From an uncultured Chlorobiaceae bacterium (GTDB taxonomy: Bacteria; Bacteroidota; Chlorobiia; Chlorobiales; Chlorobiaceae): a stretch of DNA of 64,000 nucleotides. Location of the stretch: positions 248,001 through 312,000 of the forward strand of contig CAITSZ010000011.1 of NCBI GenBank assembly GCA_903895195.1, written 5' to 3'. A program made the translations under genes and the position numbers. The notes beneath the pieces were generated by a model. The model saw only the letters and a list, made by a program, of their open reading frames with translations. It was not told the DNA's origin and did no database searches. Below are positions 26,201 to 35,543 of the stretch, piece by piece (positions within the stretch are counted from its first letter, which is position 1; each line of letters starts with the position of its first letter).

Positions 26201-26653
26201 CCGGACACTTCCCATAGCCCCGGCGCCAAGAGTGCCGGACGCTGCATGTAAAAAGCCATGTCGTTTTGACTGAATGCTAAGTTCCTTAAGGTTATCGCTA
26301 ATATTTTGTGACAGTTTCGTGATGCCTCGAGCTGTGGCTCCATCATCGAAAACAGTGTCTACCCAAAGTGCCCGAAGCATTTTCACCAAGTGCGATTTAC
26401 CAGACCCGTAAAACCCGCTTACCCAGACTGCAGGCTGTTGAGCTTGATCAATATTTTTGAGATAGGTATCGAGTATGTGTGCCAGGCCCGTTTCGTACTG
26501 GCCTTCACAGACAAATGTTTCCAACTCGTACCGAAGGACAGCTTGAGCTAGTAACGTCTTTTCATCGTTCACATTTGCTACGCCCTCGTTGACAAGCCTC
26601 TGGTGAGCTGGATCTTTTTGATAGATCTCACGATTTTTCATTATTGAACACAT
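23204..26653 (-). CDS. brxC: BREX P-loop ATPase BrxC
   Basis: 1149 aa, the largest ATPase of the system. The start MCSIMKNREIYQKDPAHQRL and RYELETFVCEGQYETGL are characteristic of BREX BrxC/PglY; Walker A is GFYGSGKSH (80-88), and LTLIVLDEVQQYIGE is the Walker B region. The long C-terminal part contains helical and coiled-coil-like stretches. BrxC is essential for exclusion in studied systems and is thought to couple ATP use to the PglX/PglZ complex. Two starts are possible, 26653 and 26641; the first is better spaced from AAGGAA inside the end of brxB. Confidence 0.93.
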   Translation of the reverse strand: MCSIMKNREIYQKDPAHQRLVNEGVANVNDEKTLLAQAVLRYELETFVCEGQYETGLAHILDTYLKNIDQAQQPAVWVSGFYGSGKSHLVKMLRALWVDTVFDDGATARGITKLSQNISDNLKELSIQSKRHGFLHAASGTLGAGAMGSVRLALLRIIFKSVDLPEQYPVARFVMWLRHEGIAEQVRAHVEESGFDWLEELDNFYVAEGLHSALVKVKPKLYPSLESCVETLNNLYPYVQDISSDEMLKAIRMALTKEGKLPLTLIVLDEVQQYIGEDSQRSFDVQEVVESCCKNIGGKLLFIATGQTAVTGTSNLKKLEGRFTIRVELSDADVDAVIRKVILAKKAEAKAPIEQMMQINLGEISRHLSGTTIGHQQSDIVNFAQDYPILPVRRRFWESTLRVLDQTGTDSQLRNQLSMIHKVIQTNLNEALGHVVPADYLYFDSADKLLQSRILPRKVHEKTMKWRKGSEEELLMARACGIVFLISRLSGSNTEIGIRATVDTLADLLVENLSEGSSTLRSKLTGLLEKCELLMKVGDEYRIQTEESTAWIDEFLSQRSSLANEAYRIDAERDDRIRKKFGEMVNKFSFTQGSSKVTRTINPLFDAQLPKDAGNQISLWVRDGWNIDENSVRADARQVGNQSSTVFIFIPKRSADDLRHQLIDNKSARATLVNRGIPNTPEGIEARAAMETTRQSSEAKITDLLEEAFSGARVFQGGGNEILGNNLQEMVLEASANASQRLYPQFHIADHLGWSKVYENAQKGAPDALKAVADQGEPANNPVCKSILGVIAGGKKGADIRTHFESAPYGWSRDAVDGGLLVLLVTGLTRAQDERGERLDPRELERKSIGKVTFKVESATVTTAQRIQIRKLLQKAGLQNIKQGDELAYARSFLKKMFDLAEEAGGDAPKPARPNTAFLDEIRLAAGNEQLISLYNQREDLSSSIDRWTELAKLISTCWPNWTTLDRLMAHSQKIEDAEVILVQLKSIEQQRQLLDEPDPVTPLLGNLTQLLRDELNTLKKEWDQQWEAGESRLEADENWTMLEPEQRYDLRVKQQLVASAVPYIALENTTAILQTLDMTGIQAFRDRIAAMAGRFEKVAFGAARMMDPEVQDVALPCRTMKTEADVDAWLTEARAILLQKIKVGPIIV

Positions 26654-26656
26654 ATT

Positions 26657-27232
26657 TCAATATTCCTTGTCTGCTGTGATAGGGACAGCGAGATAATTCC
26701 ATCCGTCATAGCCGTCCAAAAGCCTGTAATTGTTGTTTTCATAGCTGCCGGGGAAAAAAACCAGTAACCTTCCTTTAACCATTGGAGCAAGATGGTCAAC
26801 AACCTCTTTGACTTTCAAAAAACCGAAAAGAGAAGCGACACCTTTAATGGCGACAACAACATGCTGGTCAAGGTTGTTTGTTTTCAAAAACGCACTGAAT
26901 TCTTCAGCGATAAATGCCTGATATTTTGGGAGAAGAGTAGAGAGTAAGTGCGGTTTCTGAAAATAACTCTCGGCATATCGCTGAGAGGCCAGCCACACTG
27001 CAAAGGTATTGGTCAGGTCAAAAATGGCCCAGTTATGACCGGCTTGACGGGTTGCAATTTCAAATTCATCAACTCTTGCAACTATTGAACGCTCTTCGGT
27101 TTCGTTATAGACACAAAAAATTACCCGCTGAGCTGCAGCAGCATCATCTCGCCAGGGCACTGAAATGTATGAGGTATATGATTGAATCAATCGTTTAGCT
27201 CTGCTCACGAATCCACTCCGCTTCTTGTTCAT
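26657..27232 (-). CDS. brxB: BREX protein BrxB (DUF1788)
   Basis: 191 aa, standard BrxB length. DUF1788 features include VPWRDDAAAAQRVIFCVYNE near the N-terminus, HNWAIFDLTNTFAVWLA, and the C-terminal KGRLLVFFPGSYENNNYRLL with DGWNYLAVPI. Function is unknown beyond being required for BREX defence. The predicted start overlaps the end of brxA by 38 bp, which suggests tight coupling. Confidence 0.92.
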   Translation of the reverse strand: MNKKRSGFVSRAKRLIQSYTSYISVPWRDDAAAAQRVIFCVYNETEERSIVARVDEFEIATRQAGHNWAIFDLTNTFAVWLASQRYAESYFQKPHLLSTLLPKYQAFIAEEFSAFLKTNNLDQHVVVAIKGVASLFGFLKVKEVVDHLAPMVKGRLLVFFPGSYENNNYRLLDGYDGWNYLAVPITADKEY

Positions 27233-28067
27233 TGATCAGGTTCGGAAAATGAACCTCCATAACATCGCCAACTCGCTTCCAAACAATCCAGCCTTTCCGC
27301 GAGGCCTCTTCAGCTAATGTCAAAGCCAAAGAAACCGGGCAGTTCAGAATGCGAACATACTCGCTTGTCAACATTGCAGGGCCTCTAATCCCTGAAAGAT
27401 AACCAAGAAACAGTGCGAAACAGAGAGCTCCTGCTGTTGGAGTAACACGAATCCGACGTTTCGAGGCTTTTCCTGTCAGATGGCCGGATTTAGTCCAGGT
27501 TGAATTGAGGTTCTGAGCTGTAGACTTTAGTGTTGCTGGACTGAATCGACCCGGGAACAGTCCTTCCAGATATAATTCAAGTGCTTCGCGTGCTATAATT
27601 TCCTCCTCCTTCCATGCCAACACAAACGGTGTTGCTGCTCGAAGCAATGGATCGCGAGTATACGCACAAAGAAGGGCAAGGAGTGGTTTTGCATCAACAT
27701 CACGCCCCCAGAAAAAAAGGAGTGCCCGAAATAACGTTATATGAGGGTCAAGACCATAAAGCTCAACAAGATGCTGGAACGACAGTTTACGGGTATTCTC
27801 AGTTCTCTTGGAGAGACAGTTGTCATTGATAATCGCGTTCTGATAAACAGTTTTCACAGAAGAAGAATCCGCGACGCGCGAAAGCAAGGTTTCCAATTCC
27901 AGCAACATGATCGTTCTGGACGTATGTACACCACCGCCCATCTTCATATTAAATCCAAAGAGATCAAGCTTCTTCTGGCTTGTGACCATAACGGGGTGCT
28001 TTTTAAAAAAGGCAAAGAAACGAGCGTCATTACTTACCCATGAAGGTAACGTGATTTTTTCACGCAA
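27195..28067 (-). CDS. brxA: BREX protein BrxA (DUF1819)
   Basis: DUF1819 protein, first gene of the BREX operon. The BrxA core begins near residue 41 (MKMGGGVHTSRTIMLLELET) and runs to GWIVWKRVGDVMEVHFPNLI at the C-terminus. BrxA is a small helical DNA-binding protein. The longest frame (290 aa) starts with TTG at 28067, which lies in a stem-loop; ATGs at 27989 and 27947 are alternatives and give lengths nearer the usual ~200-250 aa. None has a strong ribosome site, so the start is open. Confidence 0.88.
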   Translation of the reverse strand: MREKITLPSWVSNDARFFAFFKKHPVMVTSQKKLDLFGFNMKMGGGVHTSRTIMLLELETLLSRVADSSSVKTVYQNAIINDNCLSKRTENTRKLSFQHLVELYGLDPHITLFRALLFFWGRDVDAKPLLALLCAYTRDPLLRAATPFVLAWKEEEIIAREALELYLEGLFPGRFSPATLKSTAQNLNSTWTKSGHLTGKASKRRIRVTPTAGALCFALFLGYLSGIRGPAMLTSEYVRILNCPVSLALTLAEEASRKGWIVWKRVGDVMEVHFPNLINEQEAEWIREQS

Positions 28068-28072
28068 TAACC
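28042..28072 (-). promoter_or_regulatory. Stem-loop at the predicted brxA start
   Basis: GCGTGA and TCACG(T) form a stem around an A5 loop, with flanking GGTTA/TTACC bases partly extending it. It covers the TTG start of the longest brxA frame. It could be a regulator dyad or an mRNA hairpin affecting initiation. Confidence 0.3.
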
Positions 28073-28458
28073 ATCAGTTCAAGTATAATAAGCATATGAA
28101 CTTGAGTGATCAAAGCATCAAATTATGTTACCAAATATTTACTGCTGACACAAAAAAATGATCATGAAAAATAAATAACAGCGCCGATACATTGATTTGT
28201 TTTCAATACCCAAAAACTTTTTAATAGAAATTTCAGGGCATAAGTAAATGACAATAGCCAACTCAGTCGTGAAAAACTTGAGGTTTTCCTCAACCAGTAG
28301 CACGATTTTGCAGTCTCAAAAAACCTTCGTTTAATAAGACAGCATTTTGCAGCTGAAGCGCAATGTCAAAGTAGCGATGATGAGTATCGAATATTTTCAA
28401 ATCATTTTTACCTTATACCAATTCAGTCCGGCAGTAACAGGAGACAACCTTTAAAGTT
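28068..28458. other. Intergenic region between brxA and a divergent gene; contains a small perfect hairpin
   Basis: 391 bp of AT-rich DNA holding the divergent promoters of the BREX operon and the unknown gene at 28459. A perfect 6-bp stem with a T4 loop (TTGAGG-TTTT-CCTCAA) sits at 28278-28293. No coding sequence, tRNA or clear regulator-type gene is seen, and no WYL regulator (BrxR) lies next to brxA. Confidence 0.4.
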
Positions 28459-28971
28459 ATGGATGCATACAGAGTTGGTACACTTTTTCCCCATGAAGAG
28501 TACTGTACTGGTCGGGAAATGAATGTGGCGATACCGACAGAAGGTTTTTTCCATATCCTGATGTCACTCAAAAAGATTTCGCGCAAAGAGAGAAAACTGT
28601 TTACAAGAGGTACAATCACCGCGTCACTTTTTGAACAACGTGACATTCCTTTTCTGGTCGTGGATTTCGGAGAGAATTTCAGCATTGATATCTCGTTTGA
28701 TATCTCAAAATTTGATGATGAAACCCGCAGAGTCTGGTTGGCATCAGAAACCAATGCGATTGCAATTTTTCTTGTGGAAGCAACAACAGGTATACTTGAA
28801 GGCATCCGCCTCATTGGCGTAGGGTTTGCTCCCGAGTTGCGTGCAATCTGTGCCAGGCAAAAAGGTCAGAAGGGAATAGAACAGCGTGTTCTCCTCATTC
28901 ATTCAGCGTTTACCACCAAGGATATGGTCCGACATGCAATCGCAAAAACAGTCTTCAAACAGGATTCTTAG
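28459..28971 (+). CDS. Conserved-looking hypothetical protein beside BREX
   Basis: 170 aa, not assigned to a family. It is a soluble mixed alpha/beta protein with a hydrophobic core pattern (IPFLVVDFGENFSIDISFDI; TNAIAIFLVE) and a basic C-terminus. There are no catalytic motifs or HTH I can name. Translation starts at ATG 28459, with AGGAG about 14 bp upstream. It is divergent from brxA and its end overlaps the N-terminal part of the broken umuD. Confidence 0.55.
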   Translation: MDAYRVGTLFPHEEYCTGREMNVAIPTEGFFHILMSLKKISRKERKLFTRGTITASLFEQRDIPFLVVDFGENFSIDISFDISKFDDETRRVWLASETNAIAIFLVEATTGILEGIRLIGVGFAPELRAICARQKGQKGIEQRVLLIHSAFTTKDMVRHAIAKTVFKQDS

Positions 28972-29250
28972 CTTTCCATTGCCAGCTGAGGAGTTTTCGG
29001 GATGAAGCTCGCCCTGAATGAAGAGCTTATCAAGCACCCTGAAGTCACATTCTACGCCAGGGTAAGAGGCCATTCAATGAAAGATGCCGGTATTCAGGAT
29101 GGCGACCTTACATTGAAGCGCCTTGCCGTGGAGAAAGACGGCATTTATCTCATGCCTGCCAATGATGAATTCAAGCCGATCAAGATTACCGAGGAGAATG
29201 ATTTTCTGGTGTGGGGCGTCGTTGCCTATGTGGTGCACAAGGTACGGTAA
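28934..29250 (+). pseudogene. umuD-like S24 peptidase, frameshifted and internally deleted
   Basis: The frame from ATG 28934 reads ILSFPLPAEEFSG then hits TGA at 29003. The next frame, from 29002, continues as MKLALNEELIKHPEVTFYAR, the natural sequel, so one base seems lost in the GGG run before it. Farther on, HSMKDAGIQDGD (catalytic Ser) jumps directly to LTLKRL (catalytic Lys); the ~24 residues that normally separate them (ILVVDRS...GE) are missing in frame. The C-terminus ITEENDFLVWGVVAYVVHK is normal. The product cannot fold as an S24 peptidase. No umuC follows. Confidence 0.75.
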
Positions 29251-29294
29251 TTCACTTTGAAGATTCTACAAGCATTGTTGATAATACTCCTTCT

Positions 29295-30008
29295 ATGTGC
29301 GGTCGATTCGTCTTCTTTGAGCTAAATGATTTCATCAAGCAGCTCCACCAGTACGAACTCCCTTTTGTCGAGGAGCAGGAAATAGACTTTTCTGCAAACT
29401 ACAACATTGCCCCCGATACTGATATTGTAGCTCTCCTGGGAGACCAGAGCAAGTATACGCTCACCCTGGCACACTGGGGAGTTATCCCGCACTGGGCCAA
29501 GGCAATGCCGAAAGTCCGGCCCATCAATGCACGCGCTGAAACCCTCGCCATAAAGCCATACTTTCGCCACATGCTGCACCGGACGCACTGCATTATTCCT
29601 GCAAGCGGCTTCTATGAATGGAAGCAAACCGCTCAGAGCAAAAAACAGCCATACTACATTCACAGGGCTGATGGCAAACCCATGGCTTTCGCAGGATTGT
29701 GGGATATCTGGAAGGCTGATGCCAGTGCTGCACCTCTTGTGTCGTGTACGATTATCACCACCAATGCCAACAGCGAAATGAAATTCGTTCATGATCGAAT
29801 GCCGGTTATCCTTGAGCCGGAACACTGGAAAGAGTGGCTCGATGCCGGCAAGCCAGAAGCAGGGGAGCTGCTGCTGCCATCAAAAGACGGTGCACTTGCT
29901 CTCTATCCCGTATCAACGAAAGTCAACAACCCAAAAAACAGCCAGCACGACTGCATTTATCCTTTCAACGAAAGCAATGAGACGGGAGAGCTGTTCAGAA
30001 ATACCTAA
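29295..30008 (+). CDS. yedK: SRAP (YedK/HMCES) abasic-site protein
   Basis: 237 aa from ATG 29295. This start is fixed by the protein's chemistry: MCGRFVFF puts the catalytic Cys at position 2, as required for crosslinking to abasic sites in single-stranded DNA. Other family residues are present: NYNIAPDTD (Asn), WGVIPHWAK, RPINARAETLA, CIIPASGFYEWK (the active-site Glu) and VHDRMPVIL (His). SRAP proteins shield abasic sites in ssDNA during replication and are often linked to the SOS response. The adjacent umuD remnant fits such a neighbourhood. Confidence 0.93.
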   Translation: MCGRFVFFELNDFIKQLHQYELPFVEEQEIDFSANYNIAPDTDIVALLGDQSKYTLTLAHWGVIPHWAKAMPKVRPINARAETLAIKPYFRHMLHRTHCIIPASGFYEWKQTAQSKKQPYYIHRADGKPMAFAGLWDIWKADASAAPLVSCTIITTNANSEMKFVHDRMPVILEPEHWKEWLDAGKPEAGELLLPSKDGALALYPVSTKVNNPKNSQHDCIYPFNESNETGELFRNT

Positions 30009-30067
30009 ACTGAGCTATTCGAAAAACGGCACCCCGTCCAAGAACAGAAAATGGTCGAGTGAATAAA

Positions 30068-30101
30068 CAGAAAGCGCAGCCGGGGCTGCGCTTTCTGTTT
30101 T
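30068..30101 (+). terminator. Rho-independent terminator after yedK
   Basis: A 14-bp perfect stem (CAGAAAGCGCAGCC with GGCTGCGCTTTCTG) is followed by TTTT, 60 bp past the yedK stop. Confidence 0.85.
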
Positions 30102-30171
30102 GAATTGCTTCTTCAGTAAAATATTCAAGCGTTATGCCGTCTACCTTAAGCTCCTCATAATCAAGCGGGAT

Positions 30172-30705
30172 TTATTTTACCTTGGCAAGGTTTTCCAGTG
30201 TTTTTTTGCCTGCGTTTTTGAGTGTTTCATCCTTGTCGATATTGGCGGAGGATATCAGGATGTAGTAGCCGTCTTTAAAGAGGTGAAGGCCACCTATAGC
30301 TGTGAATGCTTCATTACCGAACTCTTTGACATCTGTTTTTGAGTCGCCAATCAATTTTTTTGTTTCGCGGTAAATTGTTTCTGAGCCAACTCCTGTTGGA
30401 GGCATAAAGGAGTCCTGTGTAAGCGATATTTGAAGATATTTTTTTGAAGATGTATTCACCGGTTTGTAAAAGCAGATTTTTTGGCCGACAGCCTTAGTTT
30501 CTCTTTTTTCTCCCTTCTCTACCGCTTCTCCAAGGATCTCTGCAGCCTCATTTTGATTGATGAGAAGCTCAGGTTCGATGATTTTTCCTTTCGTTACACT
30601 TGCTTGTGCAGGAATTACGTTTTCTTTCGGTTTGTCATTAGCGTTGCAGGCTCCAACGGCAAGCGTAACGCTTAGTAACAGAATGAATCCTTTTCCGTTT
30701 TTCAT
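30172..30705 (-). CDS. Putative lipoprotein, unknown function
   Basis: 177 aa. The N-terminus MKNGKGFILLLSVTLAVGAC is a lipoprotein signal peptide with lipobox AVGAC (Cys20). The mature part is charged and soluble, with the stretch LINQNEAAEILGEAVEKGEK and a central KICFYKP. This pattern (an 'A..ILG' helix followed by a C..YKP strand) is seen in small periplasmic lipoproteins of unknown role. It lies alone, with hairpin terminators on both sides. Confidence 0.65.
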   Translation of the reverse strand: MKNGKGFILLLSVTLAVGACNANDKPKENVIPAQASVTKGKIIEPELLINQNEAAEILGEAVEKGEKRETKAVGQKICFYKPVNTSSKKYLQISLTQDSFMPPTGVGSETIYRETKKLIGDSKTDVKEFGNEAFTAIGGLHLFKDGYYILISSANIDKDETLKNAGKKTLENLAKVK

Positions 30706-30746
30706 GGTCTGAATCTGGTTAGTTTGTTTCGAGTTCGGATGTTGAA

Positions 30747-30778
30747 AAACAACAAAGCGCAGCCGAGGCTGCGCTTTG
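30747..30778 (-). terminator. Rho-independent terminator of acs
   Basis: A 12-bp stem (CAAAGCGCAGCC with GGCTGCGCTTTG, GA loop) is followed on the minus strand by TTGTTTTTC, 35 bp past the acs stop. Its stem is nearly the same as that of the terminator at 30068. Confidence 0.8.
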
Positions 30779-30812
30779 TAATTGAATTGCTTCTTCAGGA
30801 TGTAAGCGGGGC

Positions 30813-32807
<1,995 letters not shown>

Positions 32808-32986
32808 TGATAACAGATTTTAATGTGTTGAATAAATAGAGACTACCCCCGTCACAGGTATTTGTGAACAAAAAAAATCAGCGGTCGAAGCGGAAAAAAC
32901 GAGAAGCAAGACCAATATTTTACAAAACAATTAGGCAAAAAAAAAATCTCAATAGCTATTTGAAGTATGCATTAATCCTTCAGAGA

Positions 32987-35404
32987 TTATTTTACTGCAA
33001 AGCTCACCAGCTTGTCGGGGATAACTATTTCTTTTACAATAGTTTGTCCTTCAAGAAACTTTATGACAGACTCCACTTTTTTTGCTTCTGCAAGCAGAGA
33101 CTCTTTTGGGCTTTTTGCCTGAGCAACGAAGGTTCCTCTCAGTTTCCCATTTATCTGCACAGCAATAGTCAAAACCGTGTCTTCAACTAATTCAGGATCA
33201 TATGCAGGAAAGTGTTCGGAGCTGATTGAAACGTTGTGTCCGATGGCTTCCCAGAGCTCTTCCGATATGTGCGGTGCATAGGGAGCAAGCAGGAGAAGCA
33301 GTGTTTCAACAGCATCTCTGTTTTTGCACCCAGACTTTTGGAGCTCGTTAACAAAAACCATCATTTCGGCAATGGCGGTATTGAATTTGAGATTTTCGGT
33401 GTCTTCGCTGACCTTCCTGATTGTTTTATGCATGCGTCTCTGCAGCTCATCAGGAATTGCCTCCATAGTAAGCGAAGCTGCCGGTCCTTCATGTTCAGGG
33501 TAAACCAGGCGCCACACTTTCGACAGAAAACGGCTTACACCTTCAATGCCATTCGTATTCCATGGTTTCACCTGTTCCAGAGGGCCGAGAAACATTTCAT
33601 AGAGGCGGACAGCATCAGCGCCGTAACGTTCCAGAACGTGGTCGGCAGGGATCACATTGCCGCGTGATTTCGACATTTTTTCATTGTCTTCACCAAGGAT
33701 CATTCCCTGATTAAAGAGCCTCTTAAACGGTTCTTTTGAACTGACGACGCCGATATCAAAAAGAACCTTGTGCCAGAACCTTGCGTAGAGCAGGTGAAGA
33801 ACGGCGTGTTCTGCACCGCCGATATAGAGGTCAACATTCATCCAGTAGCGTTCCTTTTCAGGATCAATCAGCTGCTCTCTATTGTCTGGGTCGATAAAGC
33901 GGAGATAGTACCAGCAGCTTCCTGCCCATTGAGGCATGGTGTTTGTCTCTCTTCTGAAAGAACCATGCTCATCGGCACCGTATAGCCAGTCATGAATATT
34001 GGCCAACGGTGATTCGCCGGTTGAAGATGGTTGATAAGCCTCAACCTCAGGTAGAACAAGCGGAAGGTTTGTTTCCGTCCGCAGTATTCCGTCCTCGTAA
34101 TGCTTGATAGGGATCGGCTCTCCCCAATAGCGCTGCCGACTGAATATCCAGTCGCGAAGTTTATAGTTAACCTTTCTTTCACCAACTTTTTTTCGTTCAA
34201 GCCAGGACGCCATGCGCTCAAAAGATTCGCTGAAGCTGAGCCCGTCGAGAGTTATTTCGCTGTTGGATGAGTTGACACAGGTACTGTCCTTGTCTTCAAA
34301 CACTTTTTCCTGAACATCATGGGGGCTTTTAATAACCTCAATGATCGGTATGTTGTATTGTTTGGCAAACTCCCAGTCTCTCGAGTCATGTGCAGGAACC
34401 GACATGATTGCTCCTGTGCCGTAGCTTGTCAGCACAAAGTCCGAGATCCAGACAGGTAGAGGTTTGCCTGTTGCCGGGTTGATGGCATAGGAGCCGGTAA
34501 AAACCCCGGTTTTATCTTTTTGAAGTCCGGTGCGCTCCAGCTCGGTTTTCAGTTTTGCCTGACCGATATAACTTTTTACCTCCACAAGCTGCTGTGCGGT
34601 TGCAAGCTTTTCGGCAAGCGGATGTTCAGGTGAAATAACAAGGTATGTAGCACCGAAAAGAGTGTCGGGTCTGGTTGTATAGACTCTCAGTTTCTCTTTG
34701 TGGCAGGGGAGTTCAAAATCGATGTTTACGCCTTCAGAACGTCCAATCCAGTTGCGCTGCATCTGTTTGACATTTTCAGGCCATTCCAGCTCTTCAAGAT
34801 CCTCAATCAGTCGATCGGCATAAGCGGTTATTTTCAGTACCCACTGACGCAGGGGACGGCGGATAACGGTGTAGCCGTCTGCAATTTTTTCTTCAACCTC
34901 TTCATTTGCAAGAACAGTCTTCAGCTCTTCACACCAGTTGACGTCCACCTCTGACATATAGGCAAGTCCGCGCTCATAGAGCTGGAGAAAAATCCACTGT
35001 GTCCACTTGAAATATCCGGGGTCGGTGGTATTGATCTCTCTTTGCCAGTCGTAAGAAAAACCCATTGCCTGCAGGGTTTCCTTGAAGCTTCTGATATTAT
35101 TTTCAGTAGTTGTTTTCGGGTGGGTACCTGTTTTAATGGCAAACTGTTCAGCCGGAAGGCCGAAAGCATCCCATCCCATCGGGTGCAGTACATTATATCC
35201 GCAGCTTCTTTTGTAACGTGCTGTGATATCTGAAGCAGTATAGCCTTCAAGATGTCCGACATGGAGACCTGTACCGCTTGGATACGGAAACATGTCGAGC
35301 ACATAGTATTTCGGTTTATCAGCATCTTTGCCTGTTGCAAAGGTATTATGCTTCTGCCAGTTGGCCTGCCATTTCTTCTCTATGTTTGAAAATTCGTACT
35401 TCAT
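32987..35404 (-). CDS. leuS: Leucyl-tRNA synthetase
   Basis: 805 aa from ATG 35404 (MKYEFSNIEKKWQANWQKHN), the usual start; a longer frame to 35440 lacks support. The class I HIGH motif is in FPYPSGTGLHVGHLEGY, KMSKS is in EDNEKMSKSRGNVIP, and the CP1 editing domain is present (TTRPDTLFGATYLVISPEHP, GTGAIMSVPAHDSRDWEFA). It charges tRNA-Leu in the cytoplasm. The gap to acs (32808-32986) shows no gene. Confidence 0.96.
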   Translation of the reverse strand: MKYEFSNIEKKWQANWQKHNTFATGKDADKPKYYVLDMFPYPSGTGLHVGHLEGYTASDITARYKRSCGYNVLHPMGWDAFGLPAEQFAIKTGTHPKTTTENNIRSFKETLQAMGFSYDWQREINTTDPGYFKWTQWIFLQLYERGLAYMSEVDVNWCEELKTVLANEEVEEKIADGYTVIRRPLRQWVLKITAYADRLIEDLEELEWPENVKQMQRNWIGRSEGVNIDFELPCHKEKLRVYTTRPDTLFGATYLVISPEHPLAEKLATAQQLVEVKSYIGQAKLKTELERTGLQKDKTGVFTGSYAINPATGKPLPVWISDFVLTSYGTGAIMSVPAHDSRDWEFAKQYNIPIIEVIKSPHDVQEKVFEDKDSTCVNSSNSEITLDGLSFSESFERMASWLERKKVGERKVNYKLRDWIFSRQRYWGEPIPIKHYEDGILRTETNLPLVLPEVEAYQPSSTGESPLANIHDWLYGADEHGSFRRETNTMPQWAGSCWYYLRFIDPDNREQLIDPEKERYWMNVDLYIGGAEHAVLHLLYARFWHKVLFDIGVVSSKEPFKRLFNQGMILGEDNEKMSKSRGNVIPADHVLERYGADAVRLYEMFLGPLEQVKPWNTNGIEGVSRFLSKVWRLVYPEHEGPAASLTMEAIPDELQRRMHKTIRKVSEDTENLKFNTAIAEMMVFVNELQKSGCKNRDAVETLLLLLAPYAPHISEELWEAIGHNVSISSEHFPAYDPELVEDTVLTIAVQINGKLRGTFVAQAKSPKESLLAEAKKVESVIKFLEGQTIVKEIVIPDKLVSFAVK

Positions 35405-35501
35405 GGTGTTTTGATGAATTGCACTGTTTCCCCGAAACAATTATCTGCCGAGGCAACACTATCATGCCTTACTGAACGAGAATCCGGTAAAAATAAAAAA
35501 A

Positions 35502-35532
35502 GCAGTGCAGGGTTAGCTGCACTGCCTTTTTT
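35502..35532 (-). terminator. Rho-independent terminator, pnp
   Basis: GCAGTGCAG and CTGCACTGC form a 9-bp stem with a 6-nt loop; runs of A on the left and T on the right make it usable on either strand. It lies just past the pnp stop on the minus strand. Confidence 0.8.
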
Positions 35533-35543
35533 TATTGTCGAGT

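Noticed and set aside
9637-28067. DISARM or a type I restriction-modification locus
   Set aside because: PglZ, BrxC, BrxB, BrxA and BrxL together are diagnostic of type 1 BREX; there is no HsdR, HsdS or DISARM helicase.
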